Origin: Melastoma dodecandrum
Lineage: Eukaryota > Streptophyta > Magnoliopsida > Myrtales > Melastomataceae
Reading direction: 5' to 3'
DNA length: 64,000 nt
NCBI GenBank assembly: GCA_029817715.1
Contig: JARUPY010000474.1
Coordinates: 7,316,001 to 7,380,000 of the forward strand
Part shown: piece after piece, positions 23,700 through 34,339 of the stretch
Layout of the letters: each line of letters opens with the position of its first letter
How positions within the stretch are numbered: the first letter of the stretch is position 1
The notes under the pieces: generated by a model
Seen by the model: only the letters and a program-made list of their open reading frames with translations
The model's database searches: none
Told to the model about the DNA's origin: nothing
Translations under genes and position numbers: made by a program

Positions 23700-25440
23700 T
23701 TGGGAGGGAGTTTTCTTTGTCAGATTGCGTTGCATTCTTCTGTTAAGGAGATTGTTTCATGACCACCGAGCTTCCTTTTCTTCGAGAGAATATCCTTCAT
23801 AAACTTTACGTAACTCGGGATTTGCTCAAGAGCCTCCGCGAATGGGATGTTAATCTGCAGCTTTTTAAAGACCTCAAGAAATTTCTTAAATTGTTGCTCG
23901 TCAGCATGTTTTCTAAGTCTGTGTGGAAAATGAATTTTTTGTACTATAGGAATAGGAATGGTACGTATTGCTGTCGCTGCAACACGCTGTACGGAGTCCT
24001 TTCTAGACTCTTCCTCACGTACCTTATTTTGTCGTCTTTCACGACCATGTTCCTTCACAGCCTCTTGTCTCTCAAATTCTTCTACAAGATCCTTTCCATT
24101 TCGTAGACTGATAGTAGCACTGCAATTCACCTAATTTTTTTTGGGTTGAGCTCCACGTTGCTTGGTAACGTTCCATGCAGTCGCATGACCAAGGATCCTG
24201 CGATTTGACCCATCTACATCTCTAATTGCTTGATTGAAGTTGCATAGTCTTTTAACATCAATTCTTGCTTCTTTCCTGTCTCCTCATGTTGTTTCCAGAC
24301 TTCTTCATTGCTTGCAAGTACCTGTCTCGACAAATCCTCAACAGTAGATTTGGGCTCACCTATGGGTTGTCGCATTGTAGCTGTAACGCCTGGCGGTTGG
24401 CTTGTCTTTAGCTGGCCTGGATCTTGATGGTCTTGGTTATTTCGCCAAGAAAAATTGAGGTGACTCTGCCATCCTGGATAGTACGTATTGGAGAATGGGT
24501 TGTTTCTATTGTTTGCACCCACATAATTTACCTCGTCCGATTCTTGCATTTCCATAACCTGCAAATTAGCACGAGCATTGTTAGATGTCTGAAATGAGGT
24601 GCATAATCCGGCCATTTCTTTTGTAAGAGTTTCCAATTGAGCACTGAGAGCATTTATGGGCTCAAGTTGATGATAGCCTCCTCCTCATGTTGGTGTTCTT
24701 CTCTGGCCATTAGTTGCCATTGCTTTGAACGATTCCAAAGCATCTTCTGGAGTTTTGTTCATTATTGTACCCCTAGCAGCTGAGTCAATTGTCGATTGAA
24801 GTTGCTCCGCTAACCCATCATAGAAGCTTTGAACCAACATCCACTTAGGTATGTCGTGGTGGGGACGTAACTTTTGCAACTCCTTGAATCTGTCCCATGC
24901 TTCAGGCATAGATTCATTGGGTAGTTGGCGAAATGAGGTGATATGATTCCTTATTTTTATGGCCCTGCTCGGTAGGTATTACTTGGACTGGAAATGCTTT
25001 TTGAGATCATCCCACGAGCTGACTGATTCACCGGGCAGCGAATATAACCATTATTTGGCTTTATCACGAAGTGAGAATGGAAATAGCCTCAACTTGATTA
25101 CTTCTGCTGATACTCCATTGTACTTGAAAGTTCCTCATAAATCTTCAAAACGTGTCAGATGCCAATGTGGATCCTCATTTATCAGACCACCAAAATTACA
25201 TTTTTCAACCATGTGAATAATAGATGGCTTAATCTCAAACGTGTCTGCCTATATTTCTGGACGTAGGAATCCTAGATGATTTTGTAGGGTTGGTTGCGCA
25301 TAATCCCGCGTCGTCCTTCTTTGTTGCGAATCTCAACATTTAGAAGATTATTTGCATTCGTCATTGATTTCTTTTGACCTCTTCTCAATATCCGAAAAGT
25401 TTGCTCAATCTCAGGATCAAAGAGTAGCTCGTTTTTTACT
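23700..25440 (-). pseudogene. gag of the Athila element
   Basis: Read from the right: the capsid region (about 24910-25210) has LRDKAK, stop, WLYSLPGESVSSWDDLKKHF, and continues in 24685-24909 with EAWDRFKELQKLRPHHDIPKWMLVQSFYDGL, both typical of Athila Gag. The 24214-24636 stretch is Asn/Gln/Ser-rich. The 23720-24130 stretch ends EQIPSYVKFMKDILSKKRKL, the segment that joins Gag to the protease in Athila. The frame is interrupted at about 25050, 24670 and 24170. Confidence 0.82.
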
Positions 25441-25542
25441 TCTACAGTGTCACATACACCTGCGAAATGTAAACGAAAATTAGTGACTAAATTTAAGCAC
25501 TTGATAAATGTAAAAATATAAGAAAATAAATTCTGGCACAAT

Positions 25543-25559
25543 TCCCGACAACGGCGCCA
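25543..25559 (-). other. Primer-binding site of the Athila element
   Basis: Minus strand TGGCGCCGTTGTCGGGA, a few bases inside the right LTR. This sequence is the usual tRNA-Asp type site of Athila and related gypsy elements. Confidence 0.85.
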
Positions 25560-25566
25560 AAAAATT

Positions 25567-26794
25567 GTTTGCGGAAACATACACGCAAGTATACGGGTCG
25601 CACAAGTAATAAAGTAATGAGTAAAAGTCGTTCCCACGGAGATTGTTCAGAATATTTTGTCAATTATCAACTTAACAAGTCTCAATCTTACCAGTAGAGT
25701 TTTAATTGGTAAAAGATTTAATGTAAGGATGAAAAGAGCAACTAAACAAAAGCAAGTATAGAATAAATCAATGGATGAAGATTCCAAGACTATGAATCCC
25801 CTATCGTTCGTGAACCATCTGCACTCCACTTCCTCAATTCCCTCAGTTTTCACGTTTACTAACCACAATTCTTATAGTTATTAGACCTCTCTGGAGTTTG
25901 TAACGGTAAATTATAAATTATCTATAATCTTATATCTCTATAGTGATGTACAAACAACTATAACCCTTTAAGTGCCAATTGTCGTCTTAGTTACCTACAA
26001 TCGTATATCTCTATACTCCTATGAGTTAATCTGATATCTCAGGCTTAACCTAGGTTATATTCTCCCTCTTCTAAACCTAAGTCCCTCTCTCGAGTCCATT
26101 GAAGGATAAGAAATCAAACAAATCGCGATCAACCCAATATAAAAGCATTAAGCACAAAAGAACATAAGCAAGGCTGAAACTTCATGAATTGATTCCAGAA
26201 AGAGTTTAGACAATCAACTACACGAGTTGATTCATCACCGTCCTCGATAAAAGATTTTGTTCCATATACTAGCCGATAAGCAAAGCAAGAAAAGAAAATC
26301 TCCATCGTCTTCTCCGATCTCTCTTCTTCAACCGTCGTCACGCAGCCTCTATTCCCCTAATACTCACGATTTAAAACCTTTTATAGCTAGGGTAAATCTT
26401 CTCAAAACACCGAAGATTTTAGAAAATAATCTAATAAAATCATCTCGCCTCGTGTGGCCGCACCCGATCCTCATGTAGCCACACGAACCTTTCTGTCCAA
26501 TTATGTTGCGCTTGTGTGGCCCGTGTGGCTGCACGACTCTTCCTGTCCACCAGCTTCCCTCTCGGCAATTCTATCTTCTTGTCACTCCTCCTTCAAGATG
26601 TCTTCCTCGACATGGATTTCACATTGTATCGACTCTTTTTCCTGTAAAGAACATCACAAGTGCAAACGTACCCAAACAAAGCGACTAAACCTAAAATAAC
26701 CCGCAACTAACTAGATATGCACATAAATATTGGATATGTAACACTCATTATGCTCATAAATAAGACATATAACTTTAATTTCCTAGAGTTAGCA
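25567..26794 (-). repeat. 5' LTR of the Athila element
   Basis: Matches the left LTR from TGTTTGCGGAAACATAC to GAGTTAGCA with scattered substitutions. The palindromic GTGTGGCCACAC sites of the left LTR are degraded here (near 26450-26540). The right TSD TTCGT follows at 26795-26799. Confidence 0.9.
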
Positions 26795-26799
26795 TTCGT

Positions 26800-27360
26800 T
26801 CTAAAGAGAACCATGTAAGTATGTTGTAATGACATCCATCATTCGCATCTCCAATTTCTCATGAATTGATAAACTTATCAGATATCTAAATATTGTTGCA
26901 TCGATCACGAGAGAATTTGTCTCCTCATAATCAATATCAAGTCGTGACTTATATCTAACAATCTCATTTTCTCATTTCTTTTTCTTACAAATACCCATTT
27001 ATAACCGATCGGTTTTACACCTTCAGGTGTATGGACAACAGGTTTAAAAACTTTATGCTTTGCGAGCAACTCTTACTCTGTTTCAATCGCATCTTTCCAT
27101 TTTGCCCAATCATTTCTTTGTCTGCATTCTTCAATAGACTTTGGTTCAAGATCCTCGTCTTCATTTACAATATCGCATGCTATAGCATATGCCAAATTTT
27201 CATCAACGTCGATTTTATATCGATTCCATCTCTTTCCAATCAAAACATATTTGATAGAGATCTCTTCATTTCCTGGTACCTGTGACTCTTCTGGAATCAT
27301 ATTTTCAATGACTAGACGTTCTTCTGGAGTCATTATTTCCTCAATTTAAGTCTTTACTTG
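26800..27360 (-). pseudogene. Copia reverse transcriptase, proximal part
   Basis: Minus-strand stretch 27073-27333 ends with RNDWAKWKDAIETE, the start of copia reverse transcriptase (usual W-x-A-M/I-x-x-E). It continues towards 26830 in another frame, where a KWV/KARLVA-type region is eroded. The Athila insertion at 26794 cuts the gene; its remaining half is at 14935-16115. Confidence 0.75.
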
Positions 27361-27414
27361 TTTTCTTTTTCGAGAATTTTTATCTTTGGAACCAACTGGT
27401 CTACCACGGTTCAC

Positions 27415-28640
27415 TTACATTTTAGGCTCATTAGCAATACTAGGTTGCCCTAATCTCCTTTGGGGTCCCATCTTTGTGCGTTGTGGTGGAGCAATGGGCA
27501 CGTATACCGCACACCCGAAAATTCTTAGATGAGATATACTTGGTTCATGACCATAAACTATTTCCAAATGGGAGACATCATTATAATTTGTAGGTCTGAT
27601 GCGAATTAACGCTGCCGCGTGCAAAATAGCATGTCCCCAACCAATCGGGAGTTTTGTTCTCATAAGCAACGATCTTGCAATTAATTGTAGACGTTTTATC
27701 AATGACTCTGCAAGGCCATTTTGTGTGCGAACATGTGCTACTGGAAGTTCAGCACTTATCCCAATTGACATACAATAATCAATAAAAGTTTGGGAAGTAA
27801 ATTCTCCGGCATTATCAAGAAGAATACATTTTGTTGGATAATCCGAGAAATGAGCTCGTAATTTGATAATTTGAGCAAGCAATCTTACAAATACTTGATT
27901 ACGAGTTGAGAATAAACACAAATGTGACCATCTTGTTGATGCGTCAATTAATACCATAAAGTATATGAATGGTCCACATGGTGGATGAATAGGCCCACAT
28001 ATATCACCTTGAATTCTTTCAAGAAATTTCAAGGGTTCAGCTCTAATTTTTTAAGGAGATGGCGTTATTATTAACTTCCCTGGGGAACAAGCGGCACATG
28101 AAAATTCATTGGGAGAAAAGCCTTCTGGTTTTTCATTATAGCTCTAGGATGCCCTAATCGTTCATGCCAAGTAATAAAATTATTTTGAATCAACAAACTT
28201 TTGGTTTGTAATGGCATGTATTCACAAACACTTTTATTTGTATAGTATAGTCCAGAGGAAACTTCGGGTAATGTTTCTAATATACATTTCTTATCCAAGA
28301 TGATACTTATAATACACAAATATTCTTTGTCACTTTCAGTTGAAGTCTCAATGTGATATCCATTTCTACGGATATCTTTAAAACTCAACAAATTTCTCTG
28401 TGACTTAGAGGAATACAATACATTATCGATACAAATATTTGTTCCTCTAGATAATAAGATATTTGCTCTTCCAGAACCCTCAATGATGTTTGTACTTCCA
28501 GATATCGTATTGACACTTGTTTCGTTCATTACCAAAGACGGTAAAGAATTTCTTGCTTTTAAACATATTATAGGTTGATACGTTGTCAACGAGACAAGTG
28601 CATTTTTCATTAGTGAAGGATTCGCTTTCGGGAACCTCCA
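27415..28640 (-). pseudogene. Copia protease remnant, GAG-pre-integrase and integrase
   Basis: Minus-strand 28071-28610 starts within a protease remnant and carries the NVLYSSKSQRNLLSFKDI segment and the HHCC zinc motif (TWHERLGHPRAIM, then a CAACSPGKL segment in the next frame near 28080). The DDE core in 27415-28032 shows GDICGPIHPPCGPFIYFM (first Asp), CILLDNAGEFTSQTF (second Asp) and HVRTQNGLAESLIKRL (catalytic Glu), all typical of plant copia integrase. A frameshift and stop near 28050 separate the two parts. Confidence 0.88.
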
Positions 28641-29009
28641 TTTTGCTGACTAATTACACAGTGTCTTGCCCTTCTAGGGATCGAGAAAATCGAGGATTTT
28701 CTTCTACGAATCGAGTATCCACTTTTGGGAAATGATGATTTGCTTCTAGGAATTAATGATCGATGATCCGCTTCTGGGGACGGTGAATCCGCTTTTGGGA
28801 ATTGTGGATCCGCTTCAGGGTATCGAGATTTGGTACGAATAAACTTTTCAATAAATGTAATAAAAATATTGAAATAGTGTCTAGGATTACTGTTTACAAA
28901 CTCAACAAAATCGTTGATTTAGCGCCCTTTCAATCCTTGAAGAATCTTGCAGACGATCATCATTTTCTTTTCTTTCTTCGCTTTTCGATAGAACCTCGTG
29001 CTGATAACG
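28641..29009 (-). other. Copia leader with primer-binding site; gag absent
   Basis: Only about 370 bp lie between the protease remnant and the 5' LTR, too little for gag. The sequence contains several copies of a GATCCGCTTCTGGGAA-like unit near 28740-28820. The primer-binding site on the minus strand is CGTTATCAGCACGAG (28995-29009), a common plant copia site. Confidence 0.65.
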
Positions 29010-29287
29010 TGTTGTGTACAAAGAATGGAAAGAAGAAGAAAGAAACGAGAGAACACGACATGGAGAGAAAGGGAGAGAATTTCTTACTGATTCCAAAACA
29101 TTCGTTACAACTGAATTACAAATATAGTATAAACAAATGAAACGTCTTGGTAGACGAAGGGTCTCGATGGATGAAACGTCTCGGTAGATGAAGAGTTTCG
29201 ACATGATAAGAGTCTCGGCGTCTTGTTTTTACTTAATTTAGTTTCTTCTCATATTTTATCCCATTCTATTCTCCGACCCACGTATCA
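29010..29287 (-). repeat. Probable 5' LTR of the copia element
   Basis: On the plus strand it starts TGTTGTGTAC next to the primer-binding site. The outer end is put at CGTATCA (29287) because the minus strand then starts TGATACG; this end is inferred, since no second copy was found to compare. It contains three related GAAACGTCT(T/C)GGTAGA(C/T)GAAG units near 29140-29200. Confidence 0.55.
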
Positions 29288-29744
29288 GATGCATCCATTA
29301 GTAAACTGTAAAATTGACTTTTCCCTTTTTTCTCGGGTTAACAAGTGGGAAGATGGAAAGAGAACAAATTATTAAGTTTTTTTTTCCAAGGAAGTGATTC
29401 ATTCAACTTTTCAAATTTAGAGGGATGTGATTACGATGGGTGGGATTCATTATTATTATATCCGTAACACTTTCGGAGATTACGCTCGGGTTTGATAATA
29501 TTATCGTTTCGTCTATTGTTTTAGTCTCCTTTTCGATATAACACTATGTTTGGTTTCCGAAATAAAATTTCGGACGGAATGAAATGAGAAGAAAGAAAAA
29601 ATATAGTGATTAGGAGGAGAATTGCTAATTAGAATATCTAAAGGACTCGTGGGCGTAGGATACGACAATTATGCGTGTGATGATTTTCTTTAATTTCACT
29701 CTCGGTACTCGATACGTCAATGAAATTTCTCACGACAATTAGTA

Positions 29745-29932
29745 TCAAACTGAGATTGCGAAAATCACTCGGATTTCTCCTGCAAAGGGCGATGTGTTGA
29801 AGTTGAACAAGATTGGGAACTTTGGACTACGACAGCTAAAGGGAAAGGGTTTCCTAGTGCAATATAGGATGATGAAGGAGCCGGAGAAAAAGAAGCCAGT
29901 GGACATTAACAATGAAGTTGGATGGAGATAAG
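29745..29932 (+). pseudogene. Coding-like fragment, not recognised
   Basis: A frame open from a stop at about 29742 to a stop at 29930 encodes about 62 residues of protein-like composition (ITRISPAKGDVLKLNKIGNF, then a Lys-rich segment ending NNEVGWR). It has no start codon in a good context and no recognised domain. It could be the last exon or a remnant of a host gene, or a fragment carried by a transposon. Confidence 0.3.
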
Positions 29933-30260
29933 TTCAAAACTGATTGTCAACTATTTTGTTTTGTCTTGAAGACAAGAGCAGCCATGACAAAAACACATAA
30001 GGGAATTCAGTGGAACGTTCTCTTCACGACAGTCATTTGGCAGCTTTGGATCCAAATCGCACAATGTTTGGCAACAACAAGAACAATAAAGACATTCAAA
30101 GAAAATCCTTGAAAGGGCAATATAATTGCAGGCCACTAGGCCACAAAAACCACAAGAATGTACACACTAATCAGCAGCACGAGAGCAACATGCAAAACGA
30201 TCAGGATGCCAGATGGGTACCGTCCAACGATCACACTCAACACAGATACAACAATTGAGC
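29933..30260 (+). pseudogene. Remnant resembling the C-terminal region of a LINE-type polyprotein
   Basis: The frame at 29912-30112 includes GIQWNVLFTTVIWQLW, close to the W-x-x-L-F-A-x-x-x-W-x-L-W-K-x-R-N motif found between the zinc-binding and RNase H regions of plant LINE-related proteins. The R-N-x-x-x-F-G-N continuation appears in the next frame (NRTMFGNNKNNKDIQ, from about 30055), so a frameshift is present. The remainder is unconserved. The identification is by motif resemblance only. Confidence 0.35.
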
Positions 30261-30392
30261 AAAGTTCACTACACATGAGTTTAGGAGGGGAAATTAATTA
30301 CCAGAGAGGAAAGTGGATAATGAGGTGGTTTTGGAAAAAACAAACCCGCACAAATAGCTTAATAGCCAAGCACTAGCCCTCCTCGAGGGCAT

Positions 30393-30397
30393 CTTCC
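30393..30397. repeat. Left target-site duplication of the SIRE element
   Basis: CTTCC, identical to 40741-40745 after the right LTR. Confidence 0.88.
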
Positions 30398-32372
30398 TGT
30401 CAACCTAATTTTGATGATGAACTTAAGCAGCGCGTTACTGGTGGTCAGCAGTAATGTTTCATGAGTTACGTGCTTAGCCCTAGTGATGAGCTTGAGCAAT
30501 GTGTTGCTGAATCACAACTGGTAACTGTTATATGTTACAGTGAGTTGTTGCTGTGATATTACGAATATATATTGAAAATATGGAAACAAATTTTCAATAC
30601 CCACGTTTTATTTTGGGTTATCTCAGAACATCCGTCTAAGTGTCCAAATTCATTTAAATGTGGCTTAATGATCTCATTATAAAGATTTAGGCAACTAAAT
30701 ACTATGATATTATCTTTCCAAGTTTATTTTCAGCAACAAAATATGTTTCTAATATCCTGCAGCAATGTTACGCTGGAACATGATAAAATATCTAATTAAA
30801 TATTTTTGATTAATTATAATCGATTAGATGAGATTATGATCATATCATAAATATTAGAAATAAATTATTTGATTAAGGGAAGAGAGGAAAGTTACCGTTG
30901 GTACTTACTCTTCACAGCACAACAATCGGGTGAGCAGACCGTTGCTGACTTCTGGCTGCCAATTTTGGTAACAAATCTCGAAGATTGCCGGGACGTTTTC
31001 TATGCTTCCTTCTCCATTATAATCAGATCAAAGATGACAGATACAAGCGCCTTTGTGCATCTGAGTGGTCTAAGTGAGCTTTGTGCATCGACGGAGAGCG
31101 GAAGGTGCTAAGTGTCTCCTAGTTCTTTCTCTTGCAAGCTGCGTGTGAGAGTGTCAAGGGGCTGAGGTCAGATCCTTTGATCATCGTGATAGGAACTAGG
31201 TGTCCTCGGTGTGTTTAACGACCGGCTGGCGAATCGTCTAAGGGAAGCTAAGTGAATACCAGTGCTGAATTCAGTAACCAGTTGCTAACCCATCGGCAAG
31301 AAGCCGTTCTTGTCGTGTCTCTTCATAGGGTAGTCTCGAACATATGGAGTTTGAGCAGTTAGACACGCACTTGCGGGTACACGCCAGAAATATCGTGCCT
31401 GCAGGGTAGAGCAGGAGGTGGGAACGCCGCCGGAGTGGAAAGAGGTCCTCCCGAGCACAGGGGTGCTGTGCAGAAGTCTCGAACTCCTGGGGACGGATAG
31501 TAGAACAGGTTGCGTGGAATCCGCCGGAGTAGAAAATTCCACCCTAAGCACTGGATTTGCAGTGCAGTGAGTCACGGCTGTGGTAACCGTGCACGTCCGA
31601 ACTGAGTGTAGAACGTATACCCTTTCTCAGTGGTCTTTGTGGTTCTTTGTGGTTCTTCTCTTTGTGGTCTTTGTGGTGATCTGTGTGATCAACTTCGTGG
31701 TTGTCTCTTAAGTAATTACAAGCTCATATCCAGGAGAGACAAGATCTGTGTGGGAATCCTCTGCTGAATGACAAAAGTGCTGAAGCAATCCTCTACTTTG
31801 AAACAGAAACAAGCTGCTCTCTGGGAAGTCTTTCTGTCACTATAAGGATTATTATCTGAGGGTTTAATCTTTGACATAACGTTGTCTGTGTGCTGTGATA
31901 GACAGGCTTATATCTGAGCGACAACGTTCTGTGTGGAATCCATTGAGCTACCAACTGCTGAGGAAAAGCATCATTCGGCTGGAAACGAGAAGACGTCCAC
32001 TGTGTGAGGAGCAGACCGTTGCCAGGAGTGATCATCAATTGTACAGGATTCTAAATCTCACTTTGTGAGAACCAAACGCCTAGTGCAAGTGCTCTTTGCA
32101 CCCATTATATTATATAGTAGAATCACCTTATTGGTGAAAAGTGGACGTAGGTCGATTTAGACCGAACCACTATAAACTATTGTGTCCATTACGATCGCGC
32201 AACACTCGTACGAAAACCTACTCGACAAAATCGTAACGGTTACAGCGAAGCAGATCTCATTCTGAGAAACGCTCTGATGAGTTACAGTACGCTTCCGCTT
32301 ACACTGAGAAAAGGGCGAAAAAGTTATAAACACTAATTCACCCCCCTCTTAGTGTTCCTGAACGATCCAACA
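30398..32372 (+). repeat. 5' LTR of the SIRE element
   Basis: Matches 38763-40740 along its length. It keeps 26 bp near 30465-30492 that the other copy lacks. Short TTTGTGGTTCTT-type direct repeats occur at about 31635-31675. The end is fixed by the primer-binding site. Confidence 0.95.
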
Positions 32373-32388
32373 ATTGGTATCAGAGCAG
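32373..32388 (+). other. Primer-binding site of the SIRE element
   Basis: ATTGGTATCAGAGCAG directly after the LTR; TGGTATCAGAGC is complementary to the 3' end of plant initiator tRNA-Met. Confidence 0.93.
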
Positions 32389-32514
32389 GTTTGCTGGAAA
32401 GCTTTCTGTCTGATTGCTAGTACAGAACTCTGTTGCTGAACCTAAGGATCAGAACAGCTTGTTGCTGAAAGTCTTACATTAAGCACAGTATGGTGTTGCT
32501 GAATACTAAGCAGC

Positions 32515-33960
32515 ATGTCGATGCTCTTAATGGATGGTCATTCAACCGAACGTCCTCCGCTCTTTGTGAGACAACACTTCTCATATTGGAAAATGAGAAT
32601 GGAGTTGTTTATAGGAGCAAAAGAAACCGACTACTGGCAGATTATAATGGAAGGAGATCTTGAAATTCCTCCATCTAATCCCAGCGACTCTCGGCATGAA
32701 TTTGAAAGGAAGAATTATCTCGCTGAACACTAAAGCAAGGCACTACTTAGTGTGCGCTCTTGCTGGAAATGAGTTCAATCGCGTCTCTACTTGTAAGACG
32801 GCGAAGGAAATATGGGATAGACTTGCTTTGATCTATGATGGAACAGAACAAGTCAAGGAATCCAAAGTGAATGCATTAGTAACTCAATACGAAGCATTCA
32901 AGATGAAAAGGATGAGTCAATAAATCAAATGTTTGATAGACTCACCAAAATTACTAATGCCATGGAATCTCTTGGCAAGACCATTTCAAATTCTGAGCTA
33001 GTCAGAAAAATACTTCGCTCATTGCCTAAAACTTGGGAAGCCAAGAAGACGGCAATTGAAGAAGCTAAAGATTTGACGAGCTTAAGTCTTCAACAACTAC
33101 TTGGTTTTCTCGTTGGTTACGAAAATGAGAACAAGGTTGCTGAAGATAAGAAGACCAATGCTGTTGCATTTAATGGAAGCGTTGAATCCTCCGATGATTC
33201 TCAGGATGAATCCTCATCCGATTTAGAGGATGAAATCTCCTTCATGGTAAAGAAATTTAAGAAGTATCTTCGCAAAAATCGTTTCAAAAGAAAATGAGAT
33301 GCTAAAAAGAAGAATACTAAATCACACCAAAGTAAAGGTGGTGTGTGTTATGAGTGCAACAAACCTGGTCATATGCGACCAGATTGCCCACTTCAAAATG
33401 AGAAGGGAAAACCTTCAAAATATAAGAAAGATGTCATGATGGCATCATGTAGTGATAGTGATGAGGAATCAGATCAGAACGATGAAACAACAAACATTTG
33501 CTATGTGGCGCAAACTGATGCTGAAACTGAGAAGGTAGATGCTTTCTCGCCCTCTGATCTATCTGCTGAAGATATTGAGAATCTTTTCTCAGAACTCTAT
33601 GATAAAATTGAGTCTTTGTCCGCAAATAATAAAGCTCTCAAGAAGGAGAATAAATTCTTAAGTGCTCAGAACGATTTTCTTAAGGAAGAATTATCAGCAA
33701 AGGATAAGAAAGCGGTAAAGCAACTTTCTCAATCTAAATTGAAGATTGAGGAACTGCAACAGCAACTCAGTGCTGTGCACAACAAAACTGATTTATGTGT
33801 ACATGAGAAGCATGATTCCAAAAATGTGAAACATGGGAAATATGTTCCTTCTCACGTTAGGAATGGCGAGTCTCATTAAATTATTCAAAGGTTACCTAGG
33901 CTTTGCTATTATTGTAGAAAGCCAGATCATTTTATCAAAAATTGCCATGTGAGGTGAAAT
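32515..33960 (+). pseudogene. gag of the SIRE element
   Basis: Starts at ATG 32515 with ERPPLFVRQHFSYWKMRMEL, the usual N-terminus of SIRE Gag (P-P-L-F ... Y-W-K-x-R-M). The UBN2-type Gag core continues in other frames: CKTAKEIWDRLALIYDGTEQ in 32660-32923 and SLPKTWEAKKTAIEEAKDL in 32929-33297. Two CCHC zinc knuckles follow, CYECNKPGHMRPDC at about 33346-33387 and CYYCRKPDHFIKNC near 33904-33945, for RNA binding. A coiled-coil-like Lys/Glu/Leu segment lies between them (33580-33770). Frame breaks are at about 32700, 32922 and 33295. Confidence 0.88.
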
Positions 33961-34059
33961 GATAACTTGGCATTACTTCTAAAGTTGATGGTTCTATTGT
34001 TAAATGGAAGCAACGACTTAAGTTCTTTCTCTGTTTCAGGGATGCTTCAAGTCCATCGC

Positions 34060-34300
34060 TAAGGACCATATATGGTACTTAGATAGTGGATGCTCGAGAC
34101 ACATGTCAGGAGATGTCTCCTTATTCTCTACACTGGTTTCCCAGGATGGTGGTGCTGTCACCTTTGGTGATAATGGAAAAGGGATGGTTAAAGGAACAGG
34201 GACTATTTGCTGTTCTAACTCCCTAACCATTGAAGGAGTTCTTTATGTTAAACGCCCCCAACACATTGTAACGTTTCACGGGACGGTGTTACTTGCTTCA
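34060..34300 (+). pseudogene. Aspartic protease of the SIRE element
   Basis: WYLDSGCSRHMSGD (about 34072-34113) is the conserved copia protease start with the intact D-S-G active site. FGDNGKGMVKGTGTI and SLTIEGVLYV follow in 34103-34260, as in other copia proteases. The frame is lost soon after, at about 34260. Confidence 0.82.
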
Positions 34301-34339
34301 TTGGTGAACGCAAGAAAAACATTTATATCCTGTCTTTTA

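Larger units (their letters stand above)
16121..26794 (-). mobile_element. Athila-type Ty3/gypsy retrotransposon inserted in the copia element
   Basis: Near-equal LTRs (16121-17352, 1232 bp; 25567-26794, 1228 bp) flank gag, protease, reverse transcriptase/RNase H and integrase on the minus strand, followed by an extra ORF in envelope position. The primer-binding site complements tRNA-Asp type sequence (TGGCGCCGTTGTCGGGA), as in Athila. The reverse transcriptase box FMDDFS, the PR motif [14 protein letters not shown] and the Gag segment AWDRFKELQKLRPHHDIP are all Athila-like. The interrupted copia reading frame resumes exactly across the insertion. Several stops and frameshifts show that it is no longer autonomous. 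Confidence 0.92.
14930..29287 (-). mobile_element. Ty1/copia element, minus strand, split by an Athila insertion
   Basis: Copia pol is encoded on the minus strand in two pieces. 5' LTR, protease remnant, integrase and the start of reverse transcriptase lie at 26795-29287; the rest of reverse transcriptase and RNase H lie at about 14935-16120. Between them sits an entire gypsy element with its own LTRs. Domain order (integrase before reverse transcriptase) is diagnostic for copia. The distance from the 5' LTR to the protease is only about 400 bp, so gag is largely missing, and no 3' LTR is found at the left end. All reading frames carry stops. The copia copy must be older than the Athila element inside it. 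Confidence 0.85.
29288..30397. other. Host-like DNA between copia and SIRE elements
   Basis: AT-rich sequence with two coding-like fragments described separately. No complete gene is seen. The last five bases (CTTCC, 30393-30397) are the left TSD of the SIRE element. Confidence 0.5.

Noticed and set aside
31285..32038. Minus-strand ORFs in the SIRE LTR (and their copies at 39716-40406)
   Set aside because: They occur in both LTRs because the LTRs are copies; there is no domain and they lie in the non-coding LTR.
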